From Acidimicrobiaceae bacterium (GTDB taxonomy: Bacteria > Actinomycetota > Acidimicrobiia > Acidimicrobiales > Salinilacustritrichaceae): a stretch of DNA of 5,993 nucleotides. This document shows, in pieces, positions 4,874 through 5,993 of this stretch. Numbering within the stretch: the stretch's first letter is position 1; every line of letters starts with the position of its first letter. Both the position numbers and the translations under genes were made by a program. The stretch covers positions 5,318-11,310 of the forward strand of contig DMTU01000197.1 in assembly GCA_003476595.1 (NCBI GenBank), in the 5' to 3' direction. Under the pieces are notes generated by a model that did not search any database, was not told the DNA's origin, and saw only the letters and a list, made by a program, of their open reading frames with translations.

Positions 4874-4902
4874 TATAGTTCTAGTATCTACTAGATAAAC
4901 CG
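4874..4902. promoter_or_regulatory. Promoter/operator module of the suf operon, facing the globin gene
   Basis: TATAGT (4874-4879) is a good -10 box for the plus strand. It overlaps GTTCT (4878-4882), followed seven bases later by ACTAGA (4890-4895), two bases, and AAC (4898-4900). The same plan occurs before the RIC gene. Inside is the perfect dyad TCTAGTATCTACTAGA (4880-4895). On the minus strand the AT-rich ACTATATC could act as a -10 box for the globin gene. I infer a shared regulator binding over the transcription start, perhaps an Rrf2-type Fe-S protein such as IscR, NsrR or SufR. Confidence 0.55.
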
Positions 4903-4912
4903 AGGAGCCCTC

Positions 4913-5179
4913 ATGACCGAGATCGTCGAGACCATCGAGCGCGTCACCGCCGAGAGCGCGGCCCTGCGAGGCGCCCTGATCGGCACCGTGATCGGGTTCT
5001 TCGTGGTCGGGGGCTTCGCGTTCTGGGCCACCCTCAACGCCGGGTCCTCTGCCATCGCCGCAGTCGGGCTCGGGCTCTTCGCCGGGTTCTGGGGCGGCCC
5101 CGGGTTCGGGGGCATGCTCGGCGCCACGCTCGCCGTGACCCGCAACGAGGAGCGCGAGCGGGAAGCCGCCACAGCATGA
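4913..5179 (+). CDS. Small glycine-rich two-helix membrane protein leading the sufB operon
   Basis: I do not recognise the family. The 88 residues have an acidic amphipathic N-terminus (1-18), a membrane segment at about 20-41 ([21 protein letters not shown]) and a second at about 46-75. The second is rich in glycine ([22 protein letters not shown]), with GxxxG-type spacing suited to helix packing. A short charged tail, [12 protein letters not shown], follows. There is no cleavable signal peptide; by the charges, both ends probably face the cytoplasm. GAGGAG (4902-4907) lies five bases before the ATG. Its TGA overlaps the ATG of sufB as ATGA, so the two are translationally coupled. That makes a link with Fe-S assembly likely, though its role is unknown. 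Many actinobacterial suf operons have a regulator in this position, and this protein is clearly not one. Confidence 0.8.
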   Translation: MTEIVETIERVTAESAALRGALIGTVIGFFVVGGFAFWATLNAGSSAIAAVGLGLFAGFWGGPGFGGMLGATLAVTRNEEREREAATA

Positions 5180-5993
5180 GCGACATCGTGCAGGAGCTGG
5201 TCGAGCGCACGTACCAGTTCGGCTTCCACTCCGACATCGACACCGAGCTGGCGACGCGTGGCCTGAACGAGGACACGGTCCGGTTCATCTCGGCCAAGAA
5301 GGACGAGCCGGAGTGGCTGCTCGAGTGGCGGCTCGCGGCGTACCGGCACTGGAAGACGATGGAGCCGCCGGTGTGGCAGAACGTGCACCACCCGCCGATC
5401 GACTTCCAGGACATGCACTACTGGGCGGCACCGAAGCCGAAGGGGCCGGCACCCGCGAGCCTGGACGAGGTCGACCCGGAGATCCGGGCGACCTTCGACA
5501 AGCTCGGCATCTCGCTGGCCGAGCAGGAGCGCCTGTCCGGCGTCGCCGTCGACGCCATCATCGACTCCGTCTCGGTGGCCACCACGTTCAAGGCGACGCT
5601 CGCCGAGGCCGGCGTCATCTTCTGCTCCTTCTCCGAAGCGGTGCGGGAGCACCCCGAGCTGGTGCGCCGGTACCTCGGGTCCGTCGTCCCGCCGAGGGAC
5701 AACTTCTACGCCGCGCTGAACTCCGCGGTGTTCTCAGACGGGTCGTTCTGCTTCGTGCCGGCCGGCGTGCGCTGCCCGATGGAGCTGTCGACCTACTTCC
5801 GGATGAACGCCGCCGAGACCGGGCAGTTCGAGCGCACGCTGATCGTCGCCGAGGAGGGTGCGACGGTGAGCTACCTCGAGGGCTGCACCGCCCCCATGCG
5901 CGACGAGAACCAGCTGCACGCCGCCGTGGTCGAGATCGCTGCGCTGGACGACTCCGACGTCAAGTACTCGACGGTGCAGAACTGGTACCCGGG
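5176..5993 (+). CDS. SufB, Fe-S cluster scaffold of the SUF system (3' end beyond the window)
   Basis: SufB works with SufC and SufD as the scaffold on which new [Fe-S] clusters are built in the cytoplasm. The visible 272 codons start [17 protein letters not shown]. They continue with family features: [23 protein letters not shown] (about 38-60), [14 protein letters not shown], then the beta-helix core with [36 protein letters not shown] and [16 protein letters not shown]. SufB proteins are usually about 470 residues, so roughly 200 are missing past the window edge. The ATG overlaps the stop of the preceding gene (ATGA), and GGGAAG about ten bases upstream is a modest ribosome binding site. 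The start matches the usual SufB N-terminus. Other suf genes are expected downstream but cannot be seen. Confidence 0.96.
   Translation, partial: MSDIVQELVERTYQFGFHSDIDTELATRGLNEDTVRFISAKKDEPEWLLEWRLAAYRHWKTMEPPVWQNVHHPPIDFQDMHYWAAPKPKGPAPASLDEVDPEIRATFDKLGISLAEQERLSGVAVDAIIDSVSVATTFKATLAEAGVIFCSFSEAVREHPELVRRYLGSVVPPRDNFYAALNSAVFSDGSFCFVPAGVRCPMELSTYFRMNAAETGQFERTLIVAEEGATVSYLEGCTAPMRDENQLHAAVVEIAALDDSDVKYSTVQNWYP

Overview
The window is high-GC DNA with strong G/C at third codon positions and frequent GTG starts. Two divergent genes look leaderless, with a TANNNT box six bases before a GTG. This fits an actinobacterium; a deep-branching class such as Acidimicrobiia is possible, but I cannot place it further. 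There is no RNA gene, CRISPR array or long empty stretch; the largest gaps are regulatory regions of about 45 to 75 bases.

Layout, left to right. (1) Positions 76-780 (+) encode a full-length RIC/YtfE/ScdA di-iron protein for repair of Fe-S clusters. It is followed by an unrecognised 115-residue His/Cys-rich helical protein (794-1141, +). (2) Convergent to these, sharing a CTAG stop overlap at 1138-1141, is a minus-strand pair: a ClC-type chloride transporter (1649-2881) and a short hemerythrin with an N-terminal Cys cluster (1138-1575). (3) A MarR-family regulator (2928-3347, +) is divergent from the ClC gene across a short promoter region holding a 17-bp dyad. (4) A complete IS481-family insertion sequence (3349-4397) has 26-bp imperfect terminal repeats and a perfect 6-bp target duplication, ACTAGC. 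(5) A group III truncated hemoglobin (4399-4839, -) is divergent from an operon of an 88-residue membrane protein (4913-5179, +) and sufB (from 5176, running off the window).

The window reads as an Fe-S assembly and repair and O2/NO-handling neighbourhood: RIC repairs damaged clusters, SufB assembles them, and the hemerythrin and truncated hemoglobin bind O2 or NO. A gapped sequence module is shared between the promoter regions of the RIC gene and of the suf operon (TATWGTTCT, seven bases, ACTAGA, two bases, AAC). This suggests one regulator links repair and synthesis.

The most striking structural story is the IS. It landed in a CTAG that was once the overlapping TAG stop of two convergent genes (marR and the globin), in the loop of a 7-bp inverted repeat. 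The 6-bp duplication gave each gene its own copy of the stop, so neither protein changed. The transposase has no stop of its own and borrows the TAG of the target site. A strong hairpin in the IS leader would hide the transposase ribosome binding site in transcripts reading in from the globin gene.
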